From positions 620,001 through 684,000 of the forward strand of contig PUFA01000181.1 in assembly GCA_003508835.1 (NCBI GenBank): a DNA stretch of 64,000 nucleotides, written 5' to 3'. The stretch comes from Eonycteris spelaea (Eukaryota > Chordata > Mammalia > Chiroptera > Pteropodidae). Below, piece after piece: positions 1 to 12,208 of this stretch; the stretch's first letter is position 1; the number at the start of each line of letters is the position of its first letter. The position numbers and the translations under genes are program-made. The notes below the pieces were generated by a model. That model had not been told where the DNA came from and made no database searches. It saw nothing but the letters and a program-made list of their open reading frames with translations.

Positions 1-830
1 AAGATGCTCAAGGTCACTAATCATCAGAGAAAGGCAAATTAAAACCACAATGAGATATCACCTCACATCTGTCAGATTGGCTATCATCAATAAATCAAAA
101 AACAGCAAGTGTTGGCGAGGATGCAGAGAAAAGGGAATCCTCATACATTGTTGGTAGGATTGCAAATGAGTACAGCGCTATGGAAAACAGTATGGAGGTT
201 TCTCAAAAAACTAAAAATGGGTATACCTTTTGACCCAGCAATTGCACTTCTGGGTATTTATCCAAATAAAATCAAAACAATAATTTGTAAAGATCTATAC
301 ACTCCAATATTCATGGCAGCACAATTTACAATAGTCAAGATATGGAAGTAACCTAAATGTCCATCAACAGATAATTGGATAAAGAAATTATGGTTCGTAT
401 ATAAAATGGACTATTACTCAGCCATTAAAAAAAAATGAAATCCTACCATTTGCAATGACATGGATGGACTGAGAGGTTATTATGCTGAGTGAAATAAGTC
501 AAACAGAGAAAGATAAATACCACATGATTTCACTTACATACAGTATCTAAAGAACAAAAAGAACAAACTATTCAAAAACAGACTCACAAATATAGTGGAC
601 AATTTGGTGACAGACAGAGGGAGGCGAGCTGGGAGGCTGGGAGAATGGGGTGAAAGTTAAAGAAGTATAAATTAGTAGTTGATAGTTGGGCACGAAGATG
701 GGGAGCACGGCACAGGGAATGCAGTTGGCATTAAAATGATGGCTAAGTGGAGGGCCAGGGCAGAGAGGGAGCAATTGGGGGAATCGTTTTATGAACATTA
801 TAGATGTTTAACCAATCTCGGAAAGCAGGA
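1..830 (+). mobile_element. LINE-1 3' end (truncated ORF2 C-terminus plus 3' tail)
   Basis: Positions 109-351 encode an L1 ORF2-like C-terminal stretch ([25 protein letters not shown] is a hallmark region). It is followed by the usual L1 sequence with the CATGGATGGACTGAGAGG and TGCTGAGTGAAATAAGTCA motifs near 460-505. The purine-rich tail at 570-800 recurs as a second copy at 10.24-10.48 kb, which suggests a lineage-specific L1 3' UTR. The element is cut by the left window edge and has no intact frame. Confidence 0.8.
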
Positions 831-2060
831 GGAAAGGAAAGAAAGCACAGAAAATAATGATAAATAGAAGATGTAAAGACTGTAAATTGTAGAATATTCT
901 ATATTTTATAGTTCATAAAATGAGTGAACATGATCTACATGAAAGAACATGAACAGATTTCAAAAATATAATATTAAAGGATGAAAGCTATTTGGAGTGA
1001 CAATTTATATGTGTCATATACATGTACAGGCATACAATTTACATGTGCATTATTTATGTGCTTTTTAATTTTTATTTATTTATTTATTTATCTTTTTTTT
1101 ATTTATTTAGTTTTAGGTGAGGCAATGCTTGGTTGACCTCACAGATTGCAAGGACCTTGTCAGTTTACAATCCCTTATTTTTTATTTTTTACGCCTACCG
1201 ATTTATACGCTTTTTAAAACAAAACCTATACTTGTATTTGTGTAAGTATGTAGTAAAAATATACGAACATAGATGGGAAGCATATCTACCAATTTTAAGA
1301 AAGTGGTTGCTTCTAAGGAGTAGAAGAGGGGAGTAAGACTAGTGGAAAATACAAAGGGATCTTCAATATTATCTTCAAGTTTTATTTCAAAATTTTGAAG
1401 CAAATACAACAAAATGTTAGCTCTTGTTAATTCTGGCCAGAAGGGCACAAGGTTTGAATGTTGGAGGCTACTAGGAAAGTTCTTCCTTACTCTTTAGAAA
1501 GCCACAGGAAGCTACTCTCTCTTTTTCTCCTGATGGATGAGAACAATTAAGTACACAGTCCTAACTGCTACTGGAAAAACTCCAACAATCATGAAAGCGA
1601 CCAGGCTCAGAATGAAGCGAACACTGAAGTCAGTAGAATAGAGATGGAAAAAACCCAGATCATTGAAACATCATTGCATCAATCAAGCTTGAAGTTTACC
1701 TTACTGCATTATTGCCTGTTAAGTGAACTAAATGATTTTCTTATCGTCTCAGCCAGTTTGCATTAGATTTTCTATTGCTTACTTGCCGACAAACTAATAC
1801 TAACTGATTCAATGGGGATGGAGAAGTGGGTATGTATAGAACTCTCAGGGAGGTAATATTAGCAAGATTCAAAGGTTGCATATGATGGTGAGAAAGGGAG
1901 AGGAGTCGAGATTGATTCTCAGATTTCTGGCTTGGTACTGGGTGGATGGTGGTGTCATCCTTGATAGAGGGAAATCCAGAGGAAGATCGAGTTGGGTATA
2001 TGGGTGACAGTGGAGATAATCTGAACAGCTTGGCCATGTTGCGTTTGAGGAATCTTTTGT
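831..2060. other. Intergenic, no gene seen
   Basis: AT-rich sequence with a simple TTTA-rich tract at about 1064-1110. The stretch at 1260-1440 resembles an old L1 or MER tail but cannot be assigned. Short open frames here have no recognisable protein features. Confidence 0.5.
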
Positions 2061-2084
2061 AAGCCATTTAACTGGAGCTGTCCA

Positions 2085-2535
2085 GGAGGTTGCTGAATAC
2101 GCAAAACTTGGATTGAATAGGGAATAGTCTCTCTCCCAAATTCATGTTCACCTGGAACCTCAGAATGTGACCTCATTAGGAAATAGGGTCATTGCAGATA
2201 AAATTAGGAAAATTTAGGTGATATCATACTGGATTAGAGTTGGCCCTAAATCTAGTGATCGATGTCCTTATCGAAAGGCTACATGAAGACACAGAGACTT
2301 ACAGAAGAAACTCGTGTGAACATGCAGAGACTGAATGGTGCACCTATAAACCAAAGAATACTAAGAATTGCTGACAGCTACCAGAACCTGTGAGAGAGGT
2401 TCTGCCTCAGAGCCTCCAGGAAGAATCAACCCTGCTAACACAGTGGTTAAGACTTCTGGTCTACAGAACAGTGAAAGAATAAATTTCTGTTGTTTTAAGT
2501 CAAGACCATGGTAATTTCTACAGTAGCTCTAGGAT
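2085..2535 (+). mobile_element. Old MaLR/MLT1-like LTR fragment
   Basis: The order of motifs is typical of a widespread mammalian LTR-class repeat: CTCAGAATGTGACCTCATTAGGAAATAGGGTC, GGATTAGAGTTGGCCCTAA, a GTCCTTATC motif, CAACCCTGCTAACAC, and an AATAAATTTCTGTTGTTTTAAG tail near 2480. It is diverged throughout. The class is recognised from memory of the consensus; the subfamily is not determined. Confidence 0.5.
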
Positions 2536-2942
2536 ACAAAGAGAGATGTCTGAATTTAACCTATGGACTGGGAGTCATACGCATAAAGCAGCTGCCGAAG
2601 TCTTAGGAGTAGATGAGATTACCTACGGAGAATACAGAATGAGAAAAGAGGCCAAGAACAGATCCTAAGGAAACTGACAGGAAGAGGAAAAGAAATGGAC
2701 TAAGAAGATTCTGGAAGAGCAGCAGAGAGCAGTGACTTGAAAGTTGAGGGAAAAGAGTGTTTCTAAAGAAGAGAACGTTCAACGGGCCAAATACTATAGA
2801 GAAAAAAAAAAGAATACATTGAGTGTGGCAATATGGAAGTCATTAGTCTGCCTTGCCAAAGTAGTTTTGGAAGAGTGGCAAGGAAAGAAATAAGATTGCT
2901 GTTATTGAAGAGCGAGAGGGAGTGAGGATGTTAAAGTAGTCT

Positions 2943-2968
2943 GGTTGTTGTTGTTGTTGTTGCTGTTT
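2943..2968. repeat. (GTT)n microsatellite
   Basis: A short imperfect GTT tract, seen directly, in non-coding sequence. Confidence 0.8.
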
Positions 2969-3244
2969 TTTAGAGCCTGTAACTATGATAAACAGGAGGA
3001 GAGTGGGTGATGTCCAGAAGGGGAAGCAGAGTTTTAGGTGAACTTGTAATTTTATGTTGAGATGAGGGAGGCTTAGCCTGAAGAAAAAGAGTCAGTAGGA
3101 GAAAGGTTAAAAATTATAGGAACAACATGGAGAGCAAAAAACAGAAATGCAAATTTCATTGTTGATGAAACTAGCAGACATATACAACTTGTAGTCAGAT
3201 ATTTAAGACAAAAAATGAATGGGAGCCGTTAAGGAGGTGGAACT

Positions 3245-3872
3245 TAACTCACCACTCCCTACACGTGGGCTGTGTGCACAGTGACTTTCTTCCCAAAAGC
3301 ACTGTAAGAAGAGTTACTTTTCAAGTGGAGAAACCTGACAAATACTACCTTAAGCCAGGTAGTCAAGATTAACCTCAAGGGTGATGAGTCATTTGATAAT
3401 ATGTACCCTTGACATAATATGAGAATGGCCCTTTGCCTCTGGGGATCTTGCTCCCCCAAACACAGTACTCCAGTCTAATCAAAACATCTGACAAATCCTG
3501 AGGGACATTCTATGAAAATATCTGACCTATACTCCTCAAAACTATTAAGGTCGTTGAAACCAAGGAATGTCTGAGGAACTGTCACAATTGCCTATGGTGA
3601 CATGGCAATTAAATGGAATGTAGTATCCTTACTGGAATCTTGGAACAGAAAAAAAAATACATTTGGGGAAAATTGAGATCTATATAAAGTATAGACTTCC
3701 GTTAATAATAATGTATGAATATTGCTTCATTAATTGCAATGAATGTACCATACTAATGTAAAATGTTAATAATAGGAAAAACTAGGAGTGGGATAGATGA
3801 GAACTCTGTACTATCTTCTAATTAATTCTGTAAATATAGAACTATTCTGGAATTTTAAATAAAAGTTTACTT
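3245..3872 (+). mobile_element. Old L1 3' end fragment
   Basis: Colinear with the 3' end common to several ancient L1M subfamilies: a GAGAAACCTGACAAATACTACC block, GAGGGACATTCTA, an AACTGTCACA block, and a terminal TTCTGTAAATATAGAACTATTCTGGAAT segment that ends in AAATAAAAGTTTA. Plus orientation. The subfamily is not resolved. Confidence 0.55.
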
Positions 3873-4560
3873 TTAAAAAGTGAATAAGGGAATGGTAAAT
3901 ATCTCAACAAAAAGGACAGTTAAATTTGGGAAAGAACAGCGAGGAGCACTCGTTGGGACTTTGAAAAGGGCAAAGACTTGGAGGCACCAAATACCCATGA
4001 GAGGGGGTTTCACAAGGATGCGCAAAACGGGAGGACTTTGGGAAGACCTGTGTAAGGAGCGGCTAGCTTTCAGTTTCCCCGACCCTCCCACCCATTGTTT
4101 GGTCAAAACCCTTCAGGAGATATGACTGCATAGATTTTGAATAAGAGGGGCCCAGGAGACAGGACATTGGACGCAGAGGAGGGTAGAGGTGAGGCGCTGA
4201 GCTGAGACTAGGGGAAGTCAGTGAAAGTTTTTACTACATCTGTCACCTCCACTCAGATCCAGAAAACTAACAGCCAGAAAGGTATCGGAGAGTCATTCTC
4301 AGGAGAAACTGAACTAACCCAAGGAAAATATCTACAGAAACTGATTCCCAACAAAAAACATACAACATACAATTCCCATACAACCACCTGTTGTTGTATC
4401 ATAAAGTGCTATCAGATGACACTCTTCAGCCAGGCATCCAGAACTTGCAATTAGTTTTTCCCAATCAGCTTTTTCTTCAATAAAAAAGCATACTCACGGA
4501 TTATAACACATTTGAGAAAAGACTCCAATATTTAAAAAACCAAAATGAACATACAGAAGT
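3873..4560. other. Intergenic, nothing recognised
   Basis: Purine-rich unique-looking sequence. Open frames on both strands at 3873-4125 overlap each other and show no domain. Confidence 0.4.
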
Positions 4561-5560
4561 AAAGGAACCTGAAGGGAATAGAGATAATGTATGAAGAAGA
4601 AAACTTCAAAGAAGCAAAAGTATTCTCAGAGAGATAAAAGAAAATATTGCACCTATAAAACAAGAACAGAATGCTTTAAAAATGAAACAATCAGAGGAAA
4701 CAAACATTTTGGACATTAAAAATGTAATTCATGTTGGTTAAGCCACTATGTTTGTGGTAATTTGCTAGAGCAGCAATAGGACACTACTAACATAGGATTA
4801 AAAGCTAAATTCAAGGAAATCTCTTAGACGTCAGAACAAACAAGACAGACATAAAAATAGAATACAAATACAAGAAAACTAGAATATTAGTTTACGGGGT
4901 CTAACACCTAATAAATAAAAGTTGTAGGAAAAAAGACTTCTTAAACAGAGGTAAGAAAGTGATCAAAGAAATAATACAAGAACATTTCCAAGAATTAAAG
5001 AACATACCTTTCTTGAGGTTGAAATGCCCAGAGAAATAAAGGAAAGAAGACTTTCACCAAGGCACAGCCTCAGGAAATTCAAATCAATGGCGAGAGAGAG
5101 AAAAGAAGAGAGAGAGAGAGAGAGAGAGATTTCAAAAGCTTCCAGAAAGACAAAAAAAGCCTCTTACAAAGGATCAGGAATGGCATTGCACTTCTCAACA
5201 GCAACATTGCACACAGGAGACAAAGGACACACAGACAAACCTTCAATCAAATGTCACTGTATGAAAGAAAATACAGTTTTAGATATTTGGATCTTAAAAA
5301 TGTGTCTCCATGCACCTTTTCTCAGAACGCTGTTACAGAATGTGCTTCATTAAAACAAGAAGGTAAACTATGAGAAAGACAGGCAGATTCAACCCTGAAC
5401 GAAGCAAGAGGAATTCCTAGGATGTCAGCAAGAGAAGTCTCTGGGAAATACCTGTGCAGCTGCATATGTAGAGAGAAACTTCTTCAGTCTGGAGCAGACA
5501 GAAGTCTCTAGGGAGAAAAGATGGAGACAACAGATGATCTGATAGGTTTGAGCATGTCGA
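4560..5560 (+). mobile_element. Diverged L1M-type fragments
   Basis: A-rich sequence with motifs of ancient L1 3' regions: ACATTTCCAAGAATTAAAGAACA, AAATGCCCAGAGAAATAAA, AAGCTTCCAGAAAGACAAA, and a CATTGCACTTCTCAACAGCAACATTG block near 5180-5208. A (GA)n run lies at about 5107-5129. There is no coding capacity. Confidence 0.45.
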
Positions 5561-7305
5561 ATATGGTATTAAGAGGTATTTAATGAATGTGCTGGAAAAA
5601 ACCTGTGAAAAAACTAGGCAATTTTTAACTCCAGGAAAAGCAAAATATGTTTCAGGAAGGAAATGTTATCATGAATTACTTGGTCTAGTAGAAACAATAT
5701 TTACAAAGTTACAGAAATAGATTCGCTGAATATGAATTTAAGCAAAATTTGTAATATATCTTTGGGAGAGGGGAGGGGAAGAGAGCTAAAATCCTACCTG
5801 CCAAGATAGCGAATCAGTACGTACTGTCTACAGTCAGTGAATGCCAGAAAAAAACACTACAAGAGTTGAAAATGGTAACCTCTGAGTACCAGGCTGCTGA
5901 GTTCTAAAAAGATTTATTACACATCTTTTATTAACATTTGACTTCTGAAGCTACATATACTTTTGTAATAAATTATAAGAGTTATTTTTTTAAAATACTG
6001 TAGATCTGAGAGGCCTTGTTGATTAAATGACATTCCTTGGAAGGTAGAAATGTATGTTATCCAGGAAAGGAAGTGATGGGCATCTGAGACTGGAAGCGAA
6101 GATGTGAGGGTGGGTGTGGAAATAGATAGTGTCGCAGGTGCTATAGATTCCAGGGCCAAGAAATTGAGGAAATGCATGCTTGATGAAACAGGAGATAAGG
6201 TCTCCTTCTGGGAGTAAAGGGAGCGTAGGTGAGTGAGCAGCACGAAGGGGGCAGTGAAGTGACACATGCAAGCAACAGGATGTAAACCTGGGATTTTGGC
6301 CACGACATTTAAATGGTAGATATCAGAAACCAAAGTGAGTGATGTGACAGACCACTATACAGAAATTTCAAAGGTGTTTGGAACCGATTTGATGGCTCTT
6401 AACACTCCTTACCCCAAAGTTATAAGGAGCTGGAGAGATTAGAGACAGAACTGTGAAGAGAATTTTTGAAGAAAGCTGTGCTGTGAACCACACCGCCCTT
6501 CAGGGGAAAGAATTAAAGAGGCAAAGCAGAGGAGGCTGAATCAGAATTTGCCATGGTAAAGTTCATGTTTCTCATGGACCAGAGATGGGTCACGCCTCAG
6601 AAGGACTGGTGTGGGGCTGGAGCAGATTTAGTCACTAGAATTCCTGGAGGGTTAATGAGTCCTCAGCAGAGTGAAGCTAGGAGTAGACCACAGGTGCCCA
6701 GGGGCTGTAGAAGGAACAATGGCCATAGTGGAGATGCATAGCCCTAGGTCAAGGTTACTGCGGGTGGGGCTCTCACAAGAACCTGTAAGTGTTCATTAGA
6801 TAGGTAGCTCTAAAGAGTTAGCAGGCACAGTGTGAAGCCATCTTACCAAACAGGACCATCAGGTAAGAAATGTTCTGCTCTCCTTCTCCCATTTTCTTCA
6901 ACTCTGGAAGGATCAGAAACCAGTGAGGAAGTGGGAGAAAGAAAAAAGAGTACTCTTTCCCTCGGAGCAGTCTTTCTGCCTAAAGCAAGTCCTATCTCCT
7001 AGCAAGGAGATAACCTTTGAATTGAGATGGAAATTTTGATTACTACAGTGGAGTGAACATTCTGATTGAAAATTGAGACTGTCTTTTGTTATTTAAAGTA
7101 ACCATCCAACTTTTTATTAACTAAATGTGGCCAGGAAAAATTATGGGACTGCCCAAGTTTACATCCAGGACAAGGGAGAGAAACTAGCTGCACCGAAGAA
7201 AGAAAAGGGGCAGAGGAGATGAAATAAAGTTGCTTTTATGGCTACTACCTGTGAGTCGTGTCTGGCACACAAATGAAGGGTAAGGGACTCCTATAAGCCA
7301 CATGG
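5561..7305. other. Intergenic, nothing recognised
   Basis: No gene or RNA gene seen. The longest frame (minus strand, 5917-6333) has no recognisable features. Confidence 0.4.
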
Positions 7306-7309
7306 TAAA

Positions 7310-7610
7310 GAATACAGATTTGGTACCAAAAAGAATTGAGTTTGATACCTGGCTCTGCCTCGTCTTAGCCATATGACCTTGGGTAAGTAACATAAGCCCC
7401 AGAGTCTGTTTTTTTTTTTTTTTTCTATTAGAAAATGGATCTGTCACTTCCTAGCTATAAGAGCTTGGGTAACATAAGCTCCCAGAGTCTGTTTTTGTTT
7501 TTTTTGTTTTTGTTTTTTCTATTATAAAATAGGGTTAGTTAAGCATATTTCACAGGGCTTGGGAGGATTAAATAAGATAAGATTTGGGAAAACACTTAAA
7601 AACACATTGA
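7310..7610. repeat. MIR-like repeat with an internal tandem duplication
   Basis: The sequence carries the MIR layout (ACCTTGGGTAAGTAACATAAG; CTATTATAAAATAGGG; GGATTAAATAAGATAA). The core 'gagtctg, T-rich tract, ctatta(g/t)(a)aaaat' segment occurs twice, at about 7381-7437 and 7467-7533, roughly 82-88 bp apart. Each copy carries its own T-rich tract. Confidence 0.6.
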
Positions 7611-9060
7611 TTCTCTTCCATTCTCCCCTTTCTTATAGGATGTTGTGGGGTGGCTGGTGGGCCTCGGTATGCCAGGGAAGGCTTTCTGAAATGCTTACTT
7701 TTTACACCGTCATATCTAGAGGACAAAAGAGAAGCACATTGGCAAGGGGCATCACAGGGTGCTCCAGACAAAAATGGGAGGAGACTAGGGTTGACAGATA
7801 AAATGCAGAATACCCAAATAATTTTTTTAGTATAAAAAATGTTCAGAACCTATTTATACTACAAAATATTCACTGTTTTTCTGGAAGTTAAATTTAATTG
7901 GGTGTCTTGTATTTTTATTTGCTAAATCTGTTCACTCTAAATGAGACAGAGTTGGACTGCTCAGCTGTAGTTGAGAGAGTGGGCTGAACATCACCCAGTA
8001 GGATAAATCATCCTCATACTTATTTTTCTAACAGTTTCATAAGGTTCCAGTTAAGAGGAAATGACTTAAGCTGCAGTATCAAGAAATTCAGTTGACTGAA
8101 TTGAGTTGAAATCCCCTCAAGCCAATTACATACAGAGAAAACAAGCTAGGGAGGCTGGGCCCTTAGGACAACAGCTCCCCAAGAGGTGAGCATCTGTTGA
8201 TGCTTGGAAAGTGGAGGAATGGACGACTGCAGGAAGATCTCAGAAAGCACTGGAGGCTTGAGATGTCGCCCAAGTTCTCTCCCAGTTCATGCACCTTCTC
8301 AGGCTCCCTGGGCGCTGGCACTCCTGATTGTTTAAAGGAGTAGCAAGGGACAAGGCAAAAAAGGTCCCCCAGAAGCAGCCCCTTGTGGGGGAGGTGGGTG
8401 CTGCCTGAACGCTGACTGGGCCCTTTGCTTTGTACCCATCCTGCTTATTCCCAAACAACAGAAGTGCTACTCAGCCGCCTGGTCAGCCTCATTATGCTCT
8501 TGCCACAAAGTGCTGAGTCCAGGAGCTGTCCTGGCCCCATGACCTCACCCTCCCATACTGGGCCTCATCCTGTGAGGCTCCCTGGGCCAGAGGGAAGGCC
8601 AGAGGATTCAAGCCATCCATAAAATTCTACTGAGCTTCTGCCATGCTTGGCATGTAGCCCTAGTGCTGAGGAGCCCGAGGTTCAAACTGACCATGTAGCA
8701 TTTGGGGGGTCGTCTCATTCCCTTGAATGTCAGTCATCGCCACCAAATCTAATAGCCTATCCCACTAGACAGCCAGTTGCCCAAACTGCTTGTGCAATGA
8801 ATGTGTGGACTGAGAACATGGTTTGAAATCCATGTCCCCAGTAGATCAGTGCCCTTTGAAAAATTAGACTGACAGAATGTACTGCTAAAATTGAACAAAG
8901 AAAAATATTGGAAACAAAGAAAAGCTGAATGAATGTGGTCTTTTCCAAATTCAAAGAAAACATTTTTGATCTGATAATTTTTCTAAAATCTTTGCTGCTT
9001 GCTCCCACTTGTCTCTATGAAACCCTGGCAGAAGATGGGTATCTGCTTTGGACAATTAAT
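7611..9060. other. Intergenic, nothing recognised
   Basis: Unique-looking sequence. The frames here are short and overlap on both strands. Confidence 0.4.
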
Positions 9061-9061
9061 A

Positions 9062-9400
9062 ATGTAGTTACCATTTATTGAATTCTAACTGAGTACCTAA
9101 TGATGCTCTAAACGCCTTCATCTCCCTTCATCTGACAGCAGTTGGCCAGGTAGATATTATCATCCTACTTTATGCCAGAGAGTCAGAGTTGCCCAGAAGA
9201 GAGAATATGGGCTTTGAGTCAGATTAGGCATATATTCAAGTCCCTGCTGGTTTCCTGGCCCATAATTTGGCCCTCAAAACCTCGGTTAACTCATCTATAA
9301 AATGGGTATGATAACGATCAACTTGATGGAGTTGTTGTGAGGATAAAAGAAGCACTGTCTGGTTCATAGTAAATGCTCAGTAAGCTGGAGTTACTGTTAA
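9062..9400 (+). repeat. MIR/MIRb-like fragments
   Basis: ACCATTTATTGAATTCTAACTGAG at 9070 matches the head of a MIR. The block at 9290-9390 (AACTCATCTATAAAATGGG, TTGTTGTGAGGATAAAAG, GTAAATGCTCAGTAAG) matches the typical MIR 3' half. Confidence 0.65.
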
Positions 9401-10044
9401 TAGTGGATGAACAGGAAAGATCAAAACTCAGCTTGGGAAAAGGGATTATAAGCTGGTTGCTCTCTACATTCCCACTCCTGGAGTGTCTGTGTCCAGACTT
9501 TCCTGGGAGGAGACAGTGGTGGGGATTGGAGTTCCAAAGCCAGAATCAACAAAGGGCAGGTGAAGCAACAGTTCGGACAACATCAGAGGGGGAATCCTCT
9601 AGAACATAGTTAAAAACCATGTTACATGATATTTAGAAAGAATGGCGGTTAGTGCTGGACATCTGACAATCCTTCTCCAACTTCCTCAGGCTTAAGGTGG
9701 GGAAGACAGGCTGGGCCTGCATACCACTCCAGGAATATCAGATGGATATTGGTGAATTGTTTGCACAATAACCGTGATTTCTTCCCCCCCCCACCCCCAC
9801 ACAATAGTTTTGTTCATGTGTGTCTGGCTTCTCAATCAAACATTTAAAAAGCCCCACTTTTCTGTAAAAATAAAAAATTGGCTCAATCAGTCTTTTACTG
9901 TAAACTCTTCAGTAAAGCTCCCAAATTAAACTGCTAAGAGTGTATGAAGCAGAAGTACAACAGAAGCAGCACAGTGATGGGGAGGGTAAGTAAGGACCGT
10001 ACCATGGATACGCTGTGCCTCCAGTCACAAAACGCCATCATAGT

Positions 10045-10140
10045 TTGTCATCCACTTATTCTTTCATTTATTCAAACCATTTTTTGAGCTAGGAGTTATG
10101 CTGAAGATATAATGATGAACAAGACAGATGAAGTTAGAGC
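10045..10140 (+). repeat. L2/MIR-class fragment
   Basis: The pattern TTCATTTATTCAAACCATTTTTTGAGC followed by GATGAACAAGACAGATGAAG is the familiar tail of an old L2/MIR-class repeat. No finer classification is possible by eye. Confidence 0.45.
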
Positions 10141-10235
10141 ATGAAGGCTAATGGAAGAAGCAGATAATTAAGCGATCGGATTCTTTATTTAGAAAAAATT
10201 AAAAGCACCTAGCATGCTTGATTAAGATGCAGGTT

Positions 10236-10480
10236 CCAAAACTAATCAAAAACAGATTCACAAATACAGAAGACTATCTGGTGGAGGTCAGAGGGAGGGG
10301 GGTGTGGAGGGCTGAGAGAAAGGAGTGATGGGCTAAAAGAATACAAATTGGTAGCTGATAGTTGGTCATGGGGATGGGGAGCACAACAAGGGGAATGCCG
10401 TTAGCACTAATATGATGGCTACGTGGAGGGCCAGGGGAGGGAGGGAGCAATTGGGGGAAATCGTTTTATAAACTTTGTTT
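10236..10480 (+). mobile_element. Second copy of the L1 3' tail found at 570-800
   Basis: It shares long runs with the left-end element: AAACAGATTCACAAATA, TTGGTAGCTGATAGTTGG, ATGGGGAGCACA, TGATGGCTACGTGGAGGGCCAGG and GAGCAATTGGGGGAAATCG. It is 5'-truncated and on the same strand as the left-end copy. Confidence 0.7.
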
Positions 10481-11189
10481 TGATAGAAAATATGTTCACA
10501 TTGTTTAAAACTCAAAAAGTACATAAAAATATACAGTGAAAAGTTCTGTTCTATACCTGAACCCCAAGCACCTCAGTTGCCCTCTGTTGAGCCAGTATTT
10601 TCCAGTTTCTAAAGTAAGTTCTATAGCATGATTGATGCAGTAATGGGGAAGTACAGGGTTCCATGGGAGCACATCGAGGGAGTACCTAAGCCAGCCCAAG
10701 AGTTAGAGAATGAATGAATAAATGAACACATGACCAAGTAACTGTTTCCCCAGGACCCTCATTCTGTGAAGGAAGAGAAAAAAAGTGAGGAAGAGCCACC
10801 AGCCATGGACAGCTGATGCCTTAAACCGTTGTATAGCCACCAGCCAGCCAGAGTCTGCCATGATCATCCCCATGGCAACTCTGTCCCTTGCCAACCATTG
10901 ATCCAGACATCACCGGTTAATTAAGTAGCAGAAACCTTCTGGGGTAGTGCATCGTGCTTAGCATCATACCTGTACATCTGAAAATTTCCACCCAAATCTA
11001 CAAAATATTTAGGTCCATGCCAGAACTCACCACCTGATTTTTGGTTCTGGGAAAAGGGACTCCAATGAACCTTGAGTCATAGGCTAGAGAGATTGGCAGA
11101 GGGATTGAGAGAACATCACTGGGAAAAGTTTCTTTCTCTCTCCAAACTGCTATGAGATTTTCTTCAGTATCTGTCACCAGGAATAGAGT

Positions 11190-11420
11190 AGGGTAATAAG
11201 TAATAATAAACCTACAATGTGTCAGACAGATATTACCTCTTTTTTTGGGGGGGGATTGTGTTGAGAGAGGCTGAGTAACTTGCTCAGTCACCCAGACAGG
11301 GGGGCTGGGATTTGAATCTGTACCTGCCAGGCTCAAAGTCCTCCCCATGCACTGCACCCCGCTGCTTCTCACAGTAGCTGAGATCCTCCCCTTCAGGGCT
11401 CCTGGGGCAGGCCACAATTC
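11190..11420 (+). repeat. MIR fragment
   Basis: AATAATAAACCTACAATGTGTCAG is followed by GAGAGGCTGAGTAACTTGCTCAGTCACCC and GGGATTTGAATCTG. This is the ordered MIR core and 3' end. A poly(G) run interrupts it near 11250. Confidence 0.65.
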
Positions 11421-12099
11421 CCCTACACTACCATCAGCAAATGCCCCGAACTTTCAAAGAGACATAATTTTACCCTTTAGGGTACTATAGGTATAGTGCC
11501 TTGTGCCTGTGAGACCGCCAAGGCCCTAAAGCAGTCTATTAAAAACCAAAAAAAAGTTTCATTGGCACCAAATTCTAAAAAGAAAACTGCAAAATTAAAA
11601 TGAATAAATATTTAATAAAATAGCTACAGAGATTCATGTCTACTAGTCAACTGCAATTGAATTTAACTCTTACATATTTATATATAAATATAGTATAACA
11701 AAGATTCCCAAGAACAGAGTGAACAACTTTTTTTCTTAATAAAGTTCAGAATTGTAATAACCCTTCACATTTTTTAACAACAACAACAAAGTACATTTTC
11801 TACATGGGAGCAAGGTGCAATTTGATGTGTTCACTGTGACACGGGGTCTTAAGAAGGTCCTGGGGTGGCACGAGGAACCTGGAGGATAGCAGACAAACAC
11901 TCACGCAGAGACCTGTGCTCACCTCCCAGCTGCTCTAAGATCAAGATCACAGTAAGGTCTGCAGCCGCCAGCCTCACCCACAGCAGTGGGGCCTCTCTGG
12001 ATTTCTGTTTCCCTAGTTTAAACAAAGGCCTGAGGGATGCCTGCCCAGCAAGCTGAGCCACCAAAGCTCTAGGGATCAGGGGGAACAAAAGCAGAGAAA

Positions 12100-12177
12100 A
12101 AGAAGAGTGCTGACAGGGCCAGAGGCCATCAGTCTGCAGGGCTATAAAGAGCAGGGCCACAGAGAAAGTGGCACCAG
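12100..12177 (+). promoter_or_regulatory. CRYBA1: CRYBA1 core promoter: TATA box and MAF half-site
   Basis: TATAAA lies at 12143-12148, only 35 bases before the first ATG (12178). TATA-directed initiation about 25-31 bases downstream would place the start of transcription near 12168-12174, leaving a leader of only about 4-10 bases. TGCTGAC, a half-site of the Maf recognition element used in crystallin promoters, lies at 12108-12114. Seen: both motifs. Known: short-leader beta-A3/A1 mRNA and Maf control of lens crystallins. Inferred: the exact start and factor use. Confidence 0.7.
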
Positions 12178-12208
12178 ATGGAGACCCAGACTGTGCAGCA
12201 GGAGCTGG
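12178..12208 (+). CDS. CRYBA1: CRYBA1 exon 1 (coding part)
   Basis: Encodes [10 protein letters not shown] plus the first base of a Glu codon, the A3-specific arm. The donor is GTGAGT. The next base-pair context and the 1-nt phase fit exon 2. Confidence 0.93.

Noticed and set aside
109..351. 80-codon protein gene at the left edge
   Set aside because: It is the C-terminal end of a truncated L1 ORF2.
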